DNA from: Gryllotalpicola protaetiae
Lineage (GTDB): Bacteria; Actinomycetota; Actinomycetes; Actinomycetales; Microbacteriaceae
Reading direction: 5' to 3'
Assembly (NCBI RefSeq): GCF_003627055.1
Contig: NZ_CP032624.1
Location: 2,170,001-2,234,000, forward strand
DNA: 64,000 nt
A program made the translations under genes and the position numbers. Under the pieces are notes generated by a model, which searched no databases, was not told the DNA's origin, and was given only the letters and a program-made list of their open reading frames with translations. This document shows, in pieces, positions 51,502-60,101 of the stretch. How positions within the stretch are numbered: position 1 is the first letter of the stretch; every line of letters starts with the position of its first letter.

Positions 51502-53895
51502 CTACGACTCGCGCACGACGTCCGACGGCGCCTTGTCGGGGCGCAGCCCGCGCCACGACGGCTGCCGCAGCCGGCCGTCCCGCGTCCACTCGGCGAACTC
51601 GACCTCGCCGACGAGAGTCGGCGACATCCAGTGCGCGTCGCTCGCGTCGGCCCGAGGCACGTCGACGAGCGGCGTCGTCTTCCGCGCCTGCTTCTTCGCG
51701 AGCGCCGACAGCTCGTCGAGCGCCCGGTCGTTGAACCCCGTGCCGACGCGGCCCACGTAGTGCAGCCCGTCCTTCGCCGGAATCCCCAGCAGCAGCGACC
51801 CCACCGAGCCGGCGCGACGGCCGTTGCCGGGGCGCCACCCGGCGACGACGACCTCCTGCGTGCGGTGCAGCTTCACCTTGATCCACGCCTCCGAGCGCTT
51901 GCCCGGCCGGTACGGCGCGGTGGGATTCTTCACCATGACGCCCTCGAGGCGCAGCTCGCGCGCCCGCGCCAGGCCTTCCGCGACGGTGCCGTCGAACGCG
52001 GGCGGCACGAGGATGTCGCCTTTCGAGTGCACGGATTCCTCCAGCATCCGTCGCCGCTCGTCGTAGCTCTCGTCCGTGACGTCCCTGCCATCGAGTTCGA
52101 GCACGTCGAACAGCATGAACTTCACCGGTACGCCCTTCGCGACCCGTGCGACGTCGGCCGGCTTCGTCAATCGCATGCGCTGCTGCAGCAGCCCGAAATC
52201 GGGAATCCCCCGCTTGTCGACCCCGATCACCTCGCCGTCGAGCACCGCGTCATGACCGCCCGTCCGCTCGGCGAGCGAGCCGAACTCGGGGTATGTCGTC
52301 GTGATGTCGATGCCGTTGCGGCTCACGAGCCGCGTCTTCCCGTCGCGCACGTACGCGAGCACGCGCACCCCGTCCCACTTCATCTCGACGGCGATGTCAT
52401 CGTCGGGCACCGACCGCTCGCTGCCGAGCGTCGCGAGCATCGGCTTGTAGGTGCGCGTCGATTTCTTGGGCGACGGATGCCTTGCCGGTGCTTTCCTCTT
52501 TCTGGAATCCAGTTCCATCCGGTGGATCAGCCAGTTCTTCTCATCGCCGCCCTGATGCGTGGCGATCAGCGCGACCTTGACCGGTTCGCCACCGAGACCG
52601 CCGTGCGGCTGCCCGTGCAGCACCGCGATGACCTCGTCGTCGCGGAACTTCTCCACGTCGTATTCGCCGTGATCCCAGATGTCGACGTGCCCGCCGCCGT
52701 ACTCGCCCTTCGGAATGTCGCCGGCGAACCTCGCGTACTCGAGCGGGTGGTCCTCGACGTGCACGGCGAGGTGGTTCTTCTCGCCGGGCTCAGGCACGCC
52801 CTTCGGCAGCGCCCAGCTCACCAGCACGCCGTCGTGTTCGAGGCGGAAGTCGTAGTGCAGTCTGCTCGCGGCGTGCTTCTGGATCACGAACGAGCGCCCT
52901 GAGCCCGGCTGTGGCTCGCCCTCCGGAACGGGCTCCGGGGTCTTCCCGGCGTCGCGCTTGCTGCGGTAGGCCGCGAGCTTGCCGGCGCCGCGCGGCATCA
53001 AGGGTTCCGCGGCGTCGCCTCTCTTCTTGAGCAGCCCCATCACCTCGTGCAGCTCGATCTGTCGCAGCCGCCCTGACGTGATCTCCCGCCACGTCCGCGG
53101 CATCGCGACGAACGGCCGTGACCGCCCGCGCAGCGAGTACGGCGTGACCGTGGTCTTCGACGCGTTGTTCTGGCTCCAGTCGAGCATCACCTTGCCGCGC
53201 CTGTCGACCTTCTTCATGGTCGAGATGACGAGGTCGGGGTGATCGGCCTCGAGCGAGCGGGCCAGTTCGTGCGCGACCTCTGAGACCTCCTCGGAGGTCG
53301 ACTTCCCGTCGAGCGGCGCATAGAGATGTATCCCCTTGCTGCCGCTCGTGACGGGTACAGCCGACAGCCCCATGTCGTCGAGCACCGCGCGCACCAGCTT
53401 GGCGACCTCGACGCACTCGGGCAGGCCGACGCCCTCGCCGGGGTCCAGATCGAGCACCATCCGGTCCGGGTTGCCGCGCTCGCCGGCATCCGTGAATCTC
53501 CACTGCGGCACATGCAGCTCGAGCGACGCGATCTGCGCGAGCCAGGTGAGCGTCGCGACATCGTCGAGCAGCGGGTATGCGTTGTCGTGGTCCTTGTGGT
53601 GGATGATCTGCCGCGCGACCCACTCGGGCGTCGAGTCGTCGAGGTCCTTCTGGAAGAAGACCATGCCCGGTTTCTCGGCCGTGCCGACGCCGTTTACCCA
53701 GCGCTTGCGGGTCACGGGCCGGCCGGACGCGTACGGCAGCAGGTACGGTGCGACCTCGGTGTAGTACCTGATCACGTCGCCCTTCGTGGTCCCGGTCTCC
53801 GGGTACATCACCTTGTCGAGGTTGCTGAGCGTCAGGCGATGCCCGTCGACCTGCACGACCTGTTCGTTCTTCCGCTGCTTACGAGAATCTGGCAC
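51502..53895 (-). CDS. ligD: Multifunctional DNA ligase D (polymerase-phosphoesterase-ligase)
   Basis: A 797-residue end-joining enzyme with domains in mycobacterial order. Residues 15-290 are the primase-type polymerase (KVMYPETGTTKGDVI, metal ligands VLDLDPG at Asp149 and Asp151, and SGSKGIHLYAP). Residues 333-480 are the 3'-phosphoesterase (RLHYDFRLE with His347/Asp349, PKGEYGGGHVDIWD). Residues 490-790 are the ATP-dependent ligase with motif I EMKWDGVR (Lys506). It diverges from ku, giving a complete two-gene NHEJ system for repairing breaks in resting cells. Confidence 0.95.
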   Translation of the reverse strand: MPDSRKQRKNEQVVQVDGHRLTLSNLDKVMYPETGTTKGDVIRYYTEVAPYLLPYASGRPVTRKRWVNGVGTAEKPGMVFFQKDLDDSTPEWVARQIIHHKDHDNAYPLLDDVATLTWLAQIASLELHVPQWRFTDAGERGNPDRMVLDLDPGEGVGLPECVEVAKLVRAVLDDMGLSAVPVTSGSKGIHLYAPLDGKSTSEEVSEVAHELARSLEADHPDLVISTMKKVDRRGKVMLDWSQNNASKTTVTPYSLRGRSRPFVAMPRTWREITSGRLRQIELHEVMGLLKKRGDAAEPLMPRGAGKLAAYRSKRDAGKTPEPVPEGEPQPGSGRSFVIQKHAASRLHYDFRLEHDGVLVSWALPKGVPEPGEKNHLAVHVEDHPLEYARFAGDIPKGEYGGGHVDIWDHGEYDVEKFRDDEVIAVLHGQPHGGLGGEPVKVALIATHQGGDEKNWLIHRMELDSRKRKAPARHPSPKKSTRTYKPMLATLGSERSVPDDDIAVEMKWDGVRVLAYVRDGKTRLVSRNGIDITTTYPEFGSLAERTGGHDAVLDGEVIGVDKRGIPDFGLLQQRMRLTKPADVARVAKGVPVKFMLFDVLELDGRDVTDESYDERRRMLEESVHSKGDILVPPAFDGTVAEGLARARELRLEGVMVKNPTAPYRPGKRSEAWIKVKLHRTQEVVVAGWRPGNGRRAGSVGSLLLGIPAKDGLHYVGRVGTGFNDRALDELSALAKKQARKTTPLVDVPRADASDAHWMSPTLVGEVEFAEWTRDGRLRQPSWRGLRPDKAPSDVVRES

Positions 53896-53970
53896 CCGCG
53901 CAGGCTACGGCCCGGCGCACCGGGCTTCTAGGGGGTTGAAGTCGAGCGGATGCTTGGGCCAGATGGTTCC

Positions 53971-54801
53971 ATGCGGGCAATCGGCAAGCGTTCCATCTCA
54001 TTCGGGCTCGTCAGCGTGCCGGTGAAGATCTACACGGCGACGGCCGACCACGACATCGCGCTGCACCAGGTGCATGACAAGGACGGCGGTCGGATCCACT
54101 ACGAGCGCCGCTGCGATGTCTGCGGCAAGGTGATCCCGTTCGAGCACATCGATCACGCCTACGACGCGGGCGACCGCACGGTCGTGCTCGACGACGACGA
54201 TCTCGAGTCCTTGCCCGAGGCGAGTCGCGACGACGTCGAGGTCGTGGAGTTCGTGCCGTCCGACCAGCTCGATCCGATCACCTTCGAGCGCAGCTACTAC
54301 CTCGAACCCGAGAAGGGCGGCGTGAAGGCGTACGTGCTGCTGCGTCGGACGCTCGAGCGCACCGACCGGACCGCGATCGTGCGCTTCGCTCTGCGCAACA
54401 AGACGCACCTCGGGGCGCTGCGCGTGCATGACGACGGGGTCATGGTGCTGCAGTCGCTGCTCTGGGGCGACGAGGTGCGCGACGCGGACTTCTCGGTTCT
54501 CGCCAAGCCTCCGCGTGTCACCCCGAAGGAGCAAGAGCTCGCGGACTCCCTCGTGAAGAGCCTGGAGGCCGACTTCAACCCCGCGGACTACAGGGACGAG
54601 TACCAGGAGGAGCTGCAGAAGCTCATCGACGCGAAGCTTAAGAAGGGCGACGCCGTCGACACCGCCGCGACCTTCGGCGAAGAGGCCGAGGGCGAGGACG
54701 AGGGCGCGGGCGCCGAGGTCGTCGACCTGATGGAGGCGCTGCGCCGCAGCGTCGACAAGAAGCGCAGCTCTTCCGGCCGCCCCCGTCGGACGGCAAACTG
54801 A
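53971..54801 (+). CDS. ku: Non-homologous end joining protein Ku
   Basis: The ATG at 53971 gives 276 residues starting MRAIGKRSISFGLVSVPVKIY, the standard bacterial Ku start. RCDVCGKVIPFEHIDHAYD and ERSYYLEPEKGGVKAYVLLRRTLE, and LADSLVKSLEADFNPADYRDEYQ follow (each a Ku-core segment, in part). The C-terminal tail after about residue 230 is acidic, then basic (SVDKKRSSSGRPRRTAN), as in Ku proteins that contact LigD or DNA. Ku binds ends as a homodimer ring and brings in LigD, encoded divergently. Confidence 0.95.
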   Translation: MRAIGKRSISFGLVSVPVKIYTATADHDIALHQVHDKDGGRIHYERRCDVCGKVIPFEHIDHAYDAGDRTVVLDDDDLESLPEASRDDVEVVEFVPSDQLDPITFERSYYLEPEKGGVKAYVLLRRTLERTDRTAIVRFALRNKTHLGALRVHDDGVMVLQSLLWGDEVRDADFSVLAKPPRVTPKEQELADSLVKSLEADFNPADYRDEYQEELQKLIDAKLKKGDAVDTAATFGEEAEGEDEGAGAEVVDLMEALRRSVDKKRSSSGRPRRTAN

Positions 54802-54823
54802 CGCCGAGCAAAGGAGCCAACCC

Positions 54824-55204
54824 ATGCTGACATCCACGGGCGCGTTCAGCGGCCTCGGCGTCGACAGCCTCGCCGCCGCGAAGGAGTTCTACGGCGGCAA
54901 GCTCGGCCTCACGGTCGATGAGAACCCTGCGGGGCTCACCCTCCGGTTGCCGGGTGGGGGCACCCTCTTCGTCTACGAGTCGCCGAGCTTCACCCCGGCC
55001 GGCTACACGGCACTCAACTTCGAGGTCGCCGACATCACGGCGGCGGCCGCGGAGCTGCAGGCCGCGGGGGTCGAGCTCGAGCGCTACGAGGGCCTGCCGC
55101 ACGACGAGAGCGGCATCGTCCGCGGCAAGGCCGTGGGGCAGGGGCCCGACATCGGGTGGTTCCGCGACCCGTCAGGGAACATCATCTCGATCCTCCAGAG
55201 TTGA
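54824..55204 (+). CDS. VOC-family (glyoxalase/bleomycin-resistance fold) protein
   Basis: A 126-residue protein from an ATG after AAAGGAG, 22 bases after ku. AFSGLGVDSLAAAKEFYGGKLGL and DIGWFRDPSGNIISILQS are the two beta-alpha-beta motifs of VOC proteins; the final Asp-Pro-x-Gly-Asn turn is very typical. Metal-ligand positions cannot be assigned confidently. Function could be dioxygenase, isomerase or antibiotic binding. Confidence 0.83.
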   Translation: MLTSTGAFSGLGVDSLAAAKEFYGGKLGLTVDENPAGLTLRLPGGGTLFVYESPSFTPAGYTALNFEVADITAAAAELQAAGVELERYEGLPHDESGIVRGKAVGQGPDIGWFRDPSGNIISILQS

Positions 55205-55259
55205 CGCGCCGCGCAGCCGCCTCGTCGTTCGGCGCGCGCGCAGCGCGAATGGAGACCGA

Positions 55260-56156
55260 GTGATCGCGACGATCGTCATCGCGCTCGCCTCGTCTGTCGC
55301 GTACGGCTTCGGCGACTTCTACGGCGGCGTGAGCTCTGCCCGCCTGCGTGTCGCTCCCACCACCTTGGTCGGCTACGGCATGGCCATGGTGACCGGCGCC
55401 GTCGCGCTGCTCTTCGCCGGCGGCCACTGGTCGCCTGGCGCTGTCCTCTGGGGCGGTCTCGCCGGCCTCGCGGCGCTCGCGGGCGCCCTCTCGTTCTACG
55501 CTGCGATGGTCGCCGGGCCGATCAGTCTCGCCACCCCCGTCGTCGGCACCGTGGAATCCGCGGTCCCGGTGATCGTGGCGGTCGTGATCGGGCAGCGGAT
55601 GTCCGGGCTGACGTGGCTCGCGATCGTGCTCGCGGTCGCGGGCGGCGCCCTCGTCTCACTGCGGTTCGGCGCGGGGGAGCGCACCAACCTCCGTGCGGGC
55701 CTCTTCGCCGTCGCGGGCGGTGTGATGTTCGGCTGCTCGATCCTCGCGCTGAACCGCGCGCCGCATGACGCCGGTCTCATCCCCGCGGTGTTCGAAGGCG
55801 CCGTCGGCTTCGTCGTGATGGCCGTGCTGCTCAGCGCGGCGCGGCTGTTCGCGCCGCTCGGTCGTGGCTTGCGGTTCTTCGACGCAGGGGCGGATGCCTC
55901 GGTGCTTGTCGCTCGCAGGGGCCTGTCGCTCGTGCTCCCGGCGCTCGTGTCCGGTGTGCTGCTCGGCATCGGGAACACGTTGCTCGTGGTCGCGCTGCGC
56001 GGCGGCGAGCTCGCGGTCGTGACGGTGCTCACCGATCTGTACCCCGTGACGACGGTGCTTCTCGCGTGGCTCATCGCCCGCGAGCGGCTGTCACCGGTGC
56101 AGCTCCTCGGCGTAGCGCTCGCGGTGGGGGCATCCGCCCTCTTCGCCGTCGCCTAG
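55260..56156 (+). CDS. EamA/DMT-family transporter
   Basis: A 298-residue membrane protein from a GTG after GGAGACC. Ten hydrophobic segments arranged as two EamA repeats are visible. Sites include ASSVAYGFGDFYGGVSSARL, PISLATPVVGTVESAVPVIVAVVIGQRM at the end of the first repeat, and VVTVLTDLYPVTTVLLAWLIARERLSPVQ at the end of the second (in parts). It is likely an exporter of small metabolites or amino acids. A strong hairpin follows. Confidence 0.85.
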   Translation: MIATIVIALASSVAYGFGDFYGGVSSARLRVAPTTLVGYGMAMVTGAVALLFAGGHWSPGAVLWGGLAGLAALAGALSFYAAMVAGPISLATPVVGTVESAVPVIVAVVIGQRMSGLTWLAIVLAVAGGALVSLRFGAGERTNLRAGLFAVAGGVMFGCSILALNRAPHDAGLIPAVFEGAVGFVVMAVLLSAARLFAPLGRGLRFFDAGADASVLVARRGLSLVLPALVSGVLLGIGNTLLVVALRGGELAVVTVLTDLYPVTTVLLAWLIARERLSPVQLLGVALAVGASALFAVA

Positions 56157-56167
56157 GCATGGCCGAT

Positions 56168-56211
56168 GGGGCCAACGCGGTCAGGCACGTCTTCCTGACC
56201 GCGTCGGCCCC
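56168..56211. terminator. Bidirectional terminator
   Basis: A stem of 17 pairs with one internal mismatch (56168-56185 with 56194-56211) around an 8-base loop, between the convergent EamA and LAxTG-protein genes. Confidence 0.75.
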
Positions 56212-56226
56212 AGTCAAGGGACGCGG

Positions 56227-57942
56227 CTACCGGCGGGGAGTGCCGGCGGTCCGCTCCTTCCGGCGCAGCAGCAGTGCGACCGCGCCGATCATCAGCAGGG
56301 CGAGCGCGGAGGCCAGCCCGGCGCTGATGTTCGTGCCGGTGGTGGCGAGGTCGCCCGCAGCGGCCGCCGCGGCTGCCGGGTCGAGCGCGAGCGGCGCGGA
56401 GCGGACGCCGGCGCCGGTGATCAGACCGGTCGTCTCGGTGTCCCCGTTGCCCCCGTCGCCGGGGTTGCCGCCATCACCGGGGTTGGTCCCGTCTCCGGGA
56501 GTCGTGCCGCCGCCAGGAGTGGTGCCGCCGGTACCGGGATCGGTGCCGCCGGGGTTGCCGCCGTCACCGGGGTTCGTGCCGTCGCCCGGGTCGGTGCCGC
56601 CACCGGGAGTGGTCGCAGCGTCGGTGTCGCCGAGAACGTCGGTGAGCACGGGGTCGAGCAGGCCCGACTGGGTGGTCACGTCGGAGTTCACGACGTCCTG
56701 AAGGCCGCCGATCGGATCGTCGGACTGTAGCGCGGCGACCGCGTCGGCCGCGGTCTGGTCGACGCCGGCGAGCGCATCGTTCACGGTGCCGACGGTGTCG
56801 GTCACGACGTCATCGAGCAGGCCGCCCGCGCCGGTCACATCGCCGACGACGTCGCCGCCGGACTCGAGGTCCGTGAGCACGTTGTCGACGTCCGTCGCGG
56901 TGTCGCCGACGAGGCCGCCCTCGACGAGCGCGCCGTCACCGGCGATGTCGTTCAGGGCCGAGTCGTCGCCGGTCACGTCCGCGAGCGGCGAGTCGTCGCC
57001 GGTCACGGGGTCGAGCGGACTGTCCGAGCCGAGCAGCGGGTCGACCACCGGGTCGCCGACCGTCTGGTCGAGCGTGCCCGTGTCGGCCTGGGTGAGGTCC
57101 TCGAGGACGTTGCCGCCGTCGGTGACCTGGTCGACCGGGTTGTCGGCGCCGAGCAGCGAGTCGACGACGCCGTCGTCGGTCGCACCCGCGATCGGGTCCG
57201 TGCCCGCAGACGCGCCGCCGGCCGGGGTCGTGGTGGCGCCCAGCGTGTCCGCCAGCGCGTCGTCCGTGAGGCCGGTCGAGTCGGTGGCGTCCGCGGTGCC
57301 GTTGAGCGCGTCATTCACGGTGGTGGCGAGATCGTCGCCTGCCGCATTCGGGTCGCCGGAGAGCAGGTCGCCGACAGTGTCGGAGACGTTCGACGTCGTG
57401 GCGGGCACGACGCCGCTGGTGCCGAGCAGCTGCGAGCTGTCGGTCTGCGCGTCGTTCAGGGTGGTGTTGACGTCGCTGACGGCGCCGGACACGGTGCCGG
57501 ACAGCGCGCCTGCCACGTCGCCGCCCGAGCTCGCCGCACCGAGAACGCTGTCGACGTTGGTCGCCGCGTCGCCCACAGTCCCGCCGTCCACGAGGCTGCC
57601 GTCCCCGGGGACATCGGCTGCGGCGGAATCCGCACCGACAAGGCTGTTCACGAGGTCGGGAACCGAGGTTCCCGCCGTGGCTTGGTTGACGGCGTCGGTG
57701 ACCGGCGCGATGGCCGTGTCGGTGCCGACGAGGCTGTCGACGACGCCGTCGCCGGCTGATGCGTCGACGGGGCCGTTGTTCGCGAGGAGCGATGAGACGG
57801 GCCCGGTGCCTGGCGCGTTCGACGCATCAGACGTAGACGTTGTCGGGTCGCCGGTGGCGGCATGTGCCGCGGCGGCTCCCGCGAGGGTCAGACCCCCCAA
57901 GGCGACTGCAAACCACAGCGCCCTTGCTGCATTGGCTTTCAT
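56227..57942 (-). CDS. Secreted repetitive surface protein with LAxTG sorting signal
   Basis: A 571-residue protein. The signal peptide is MKANAARALWFAVALGGLTLAGAAAAHA. Residues about 30-450 are acidic and low in Lys/Arg/aromatics, built of loose repeats such as DGVVDSLLGADNP, GDPVVDPLLGSDSP and SPLADVTGDDSALNDI. A Pro/Gly/Thr/Asp stalk (DPGDGTNPGDGGNPG type) spans about 450-505. LATTG (532-536), a hydrophobic helix and RRKER tail form a class E sortase-type (LAxTG) anchor. It should be covalently attached to the cell wall. The role is unknown; adhesion or surface-coat functions fit. Confidence 0.8.
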   Translation of the reverse strand: MKANAARALWFAVALGGLTLAGAAAAHAATGDPTTSTSDASNAPGTGPVSSLLANNGPVDASAGDGVVDSLVGTDTAIAPVTDAVNQATAGTSVPDLVNSLVGADSAAADVPGDGSLVDGGTVGDAATNVDSVLGAASSGGDVAGALSGTVSGAVSDVNTTLNDAQTDSSQLLGTSGVVPATTSNVSDTVGDLLSGDPNAAGDDLATTVNDALNGTADATDSTGLTDDALADTLGATTTPAGGASAGTDPIAGATDDGVVDSLLGADNPVDQVTDGGNVLEDLTQADTGTLDQTVGDPVVDPLLGSDSPLDPVTGDDSPLADVTGDDSALNDIAGDGALVEGGLVGDTATDVDNVLTDLESGGDVVGDVTGAGGLLDDVVTDTVGTVNDALAGVDQTAADAVAALQSDDPIGGLQDVVNSDVTTQSGLLDPVLTDVLGDTDAATTPGGGTDPGDGTNPGDGGNPGGTDPGTGGTTPGGGTTPGDGTNPGDGGNPGDGGNGDTETTGLITGAGVRSAPLALDPAAAAAAAGDLATTGTNISAGLASALALLMIGAVALLLRRKERTAGTPRR

Positions 57943-57983
57943 TGAGAAAACTCCTTGACTGGGTAGGAGGGATCACCCGCCGA

Positions 57984-58017
57984 TGGCGGACGACCCGATG
58001 GGTGCGTCTGTCCGCCA
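57984..58017. terminator. Hairpin after the 58.1-kb secreted protein gene
   Basis: TGGCGGAC (57984-57991) and GTCCGCCA (58010-58017) form a perfect 8-bp stem around 18 bases. It lies between two genes both read on the minus strand and could end the upstream one. Confidence 0.4.
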
Positions 58018-58058
58018 CGCGCTCGCCGGTGGTGGCAAGCGGGCAGACGACGCCCTAC

Positions 58059-59216
58059 CTAGTCAGGGGAGGAGTCGTTCTCGAAGACGGGCGACGCCGG
58101 CAGGGCGTCTCCGTCGACGTGAGAACCAGACCCCGCGGCGATCGCGGGGAAGTCGAAGGCGCTCAGCGCACCGGCCACCTGCGCAGGCCCGTTTCCACCA
58201 GAACGGCTTCCGGCCGCCGAGCCGACGGAGGTAGCGCTCAGGCTGGACAGCGGCGACTGCGGGCCGCCCGGCGCGCCAGGTGTGCCGGGAGGGGCAGGGT
58301 CCGTGAAGGACGCTGCGACCGCCGCCGCCGCGGATCCGGTCCGAGCGGCGGCGACACCCGTGGTGCCACGACCCGACAGGCTGCCGGCGAGCGGACCGAA
58401 CGCGGCCGCTGCAGAGCCCCCGGAAAGCGCAGAAGCACCAGCGTCGCCGCCCAGCAGGCCGAGGTCGGAGCCGGCCCCGGAGCTGTCGGAGCCACCCGGC
58501 AGGAGCCCGCCGGTGATCGGCGGCGATGACGCGTCGTGGCCGTCGCCCGAGACGCCGGAGGCCACCGCGTCGGTGGTCTGCGACACGGTCGTGCCGACGG
58601 TTCCCGCGAGGTCGCCGACGGCGTCGTCAAGGCCGGCTGCGGCGGGTGAAGTGAGGTGTGAGATCAGGTCTTGACCGGCGATTCCGCCGACGACAGCGCC
58701 GATCGCGGGCGCTTGCTCGACGTCGGAGACGACGCCGTCGACGGCGCCGGCGACCGTGCCGAGGACCGACGAGACGGGCTTCGTCGCAGCGACGTTCGAG
58801 AGGGTCTGCGTGACGGGCGCGGCGACGTGTGTGACGGCCCGTGCGACCGGTGCCGCGACCTGCGTCAACGGCGTCTGAACGGGGGCCGGAAGCGCGTTCA
58901 CAGTTGTCGACACGACGGTCGAAATGGTGCTGTCGACCGGTGTCGCGACGGCGGTCACGGTGGTGCTGACGCCGACGACGACACCATCTGCGGTGCTCGT
59001 CGTCGAGCCGAGCGTGGAGCCGGCGCCCGTGAGGATCGGCCCGAGCAGAGAGTCGCTCGAGCCGGCCTGAGCCGCGCTCGAACGGGCCTCCGCATGCGCC
59101 TCAGAGGGTGCCAGAGCCTGCGACAGGACGAAGAATCCGCCGCCGACCGCCATCGCGATCAGGGCACCGCGAATCGTGGCCCTGAGCCACGTCGGCTCAC
59201 CCCGATCCGAATCCAT
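58059..59216 (-). CDS. Secreted or membrane-anchored low-complexity protein
   Basis: The ATG at 59216 (MDSDRGEPTWLRATIRG) gives 385 residues. A hydrophobic stretch at about residues 14-32 ending in ...ALAPSEAHAEA fits a signal peptide with AHA cleavage. Residues 60-200 are Val/Thr/Ala-rich near-repeats (PVDSTISTVVSTTVNALPAPVQTPL in style), the rest Gly/Ser/Pro-rich. There is no LPxTG-like end. Its composition resembles the neighbouring LAxTG protein's, so they may be related surface components. I do not recognise a family. Confidence 0.68.
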   Translation of the reverse strand: MDSDRGEPTWLRATIRGALIAMAVGGGFFVLSQALAPSEAHAEARSSAAQAGSSDSLLGPILTGAGSTLGSTTSTADGVVVGVSTTVTAVATPVDSTISTVVSTTVNALPAPVQTPLTQVAAPVARAVTHVAAPVTQTLSNVAATKPVSSVLGTVAGAVDGVVSDVEQAPAIGAVVGGIAGQDLISHLTSPAAAGLDDAVGDLAGTVGTTVSQTTDAVASGVSGDGHDASSPPITGGLLPGGSDSSGAGSDLGLLGGDAGASALSGGSAAAAFGPLAGSLSGRGTTGVAAARTGSAAAAVAASFTDPAPPGTPGAPGGPQSPLSSLSATSVGSAAGSRSGGNGPAQVAGALSAFDFPAIAAGSGSHVDGDALPASPVFENDSSPD

Positions 59217-59246
59217 TACCGCCCCCGCAGGTGACAAATCAGTGGC

Positions 59247-59275
59247 ACCCTATCCGGCTGGGGACAGGATCTCAA
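59247..59275 (-). promoter_or_regulatory. Promoter of the 58.1-kb secreted protein
   Basis: On the minus strand TTGAGA (59275-59270) and TAGGGT (59252-59247) are 17 bases apart, a strong housekeeping-type match. The transcript would start near 59240 with a leader of about 24 bases. Confidence 0.65.
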
Positions 59276-59431
59276 TGAGGAAGGCGAAAGCCTCCATCAC
59301 TCGTGTACCCGGGACGAGGCCGCTGAAAACGCCGGGCACGTATTGTCTGCCCTGGAGCGGGGGACTTGCACCACGGCCGCTGTTCTGATCTGCTGACTGT
59401 GCGAGTGATCCTCGCGTTTCCCTCCTGTAGG

Positions 59432-59466
59432 GCGTCCCACTGCCCCACCCCCCAGTAGCGGGACGC
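59432..59466. ncRNA. C-rich stem-loop, possible small RNA
   Basis: GCGTCCC (59432-59438) pairs with GGGACGC (59460-59466), and ACTG with CAGT inside, leaving a 10-base loop CCCCACCCCC. C-rich loops are the hallmark of 6C-type actinobacterial small RNAs, though only one such hairpin is clear here. A smaller GCGAG/CTCGC hairpin lies just upstream. No open frame with a start occupies the 264-base region 59217-59480. Confidence 0.25.
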
Positions 59467-59480
59467 TCCCCAATGGAGGC

Positions 59481-60035
59481 TCAGGAACTCTGTCGGGTCC
59501 TGTTCCGGTGTGCGCGCACGCGAAGGCGATTTCCGCATGACTGGTCGGTGCACCACCGCCGGCGCCCGGTGGGATCGAAGAAGATCCCGGCGCAGGTGTC
59601 GTCGCCGCAGGCATGCAGCTGTTCGCTGCGGGGTCCAGCAAGGTCTTCGACGGCAGCGCGGGTGAGCCGTCCGAGTGCTTCCCGCGCGGTGTCCGGCCGC
59701 GCCAGCGACAGCCCGGCGGCGGCTCGTTCGATCCGCACGCCGCGATCGGCGCCCAGGGCACCGGAGAGGATGCGGATGTCCTCGGCAGACGCCGGCTCAT
59801 GGTGCAGCGCGCTCACGGCGGCGCGGTGCAGTGCCTCGCGCACCGCGCCGAAGAGCTCCACGTCGTCGGGTGTCACTGCGCTGGTCGGCTCAAGGTCGTT
59901 CGCCGCCAGCCAGGCCAGCAGCGTGTCCGGGGCGCTGATCCTGTCGGCGTGCCGCACGGCCTCCCGATAGCGGCCCTCGCGCGTCGACAGGAGGTCGAGC
60001 CACGCGGCGCCATTGCCGCTGCGAAAAGTCGTCAT
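59481..60035 (-). CDS. CGNR zinc-finger (ABATE-domain) regulator
   Basis: A 184-residue protein from an ATG at 60035, 6 bases after a TACACT -10, so probably leaderless. The N-terminal ABATE region includes AAWLDLLSTREGRYREAV. The C-terminal CGNR finger has ACGDDTCAGIFFDPTGRRRWCTDQSCGNR (in parts: four Cys and CGNR). Such proteins are stress-linked putative regulators that bind DNA through the finger. It diverges from a DMT transporter across two GTAAT/ATTAC palindromes and likely controls that gene and itself. Confidence 0.83.
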   Translation of the reverse strand: MTTFRSGNGAAWLDLLSTREGRYREAVRHADRISAPDTLLAWLAANDLEPTSAVTPDDVELFGAVREALHRAAVSALHHEPASAEDIRILSGALGADRGVRIERAAAGLSLARPDTAREALGRLTRAAVEDLAGPRSEQLHACGDDTCAGIFFDPTGRRRWCTDQSCGNRLRVRAHRNRTRQSS

Positions 60036-60044
60036 ACCACAAGT

Positions 60045-60101
60045 GTAATGGTTTGACGTATTACGAAGCGAGTGCAAATGTGTAATGCGTGAAAGCATTA
60101 C
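60045..60101. promoter_or_regulatory. Paired 20-bp operators between CGNR and EamA genes
   Basis: GTAATGGTTTGACGTATTAC (60045-60064) and GTAATGCGTGAAAGCATTAC (60082-60101) are both 20 bp; the second has perfect 7-base arms. They begin 37 bp apart. The first overlaps the CGNR promoter and the -35 TTGACG of the transporter; the second covers the transporter's GTG start. Confidence 0.65.

Noticed and set aside
59217-59480. Riboswitch (c-di-AMP, c-di-GMP or cobalamin) upstream of the secreted protein
   Set aside because: A promoter with only about 24 bases of leader lies next to the gene, and I could not match conserved riboswitch cores.
59272-59556. A 94-codon minus-strand frame before the secreted protein gene
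   Set aside because: It overlaps the CGNR gene and the promoter, has no ribosome site and shows no motif.
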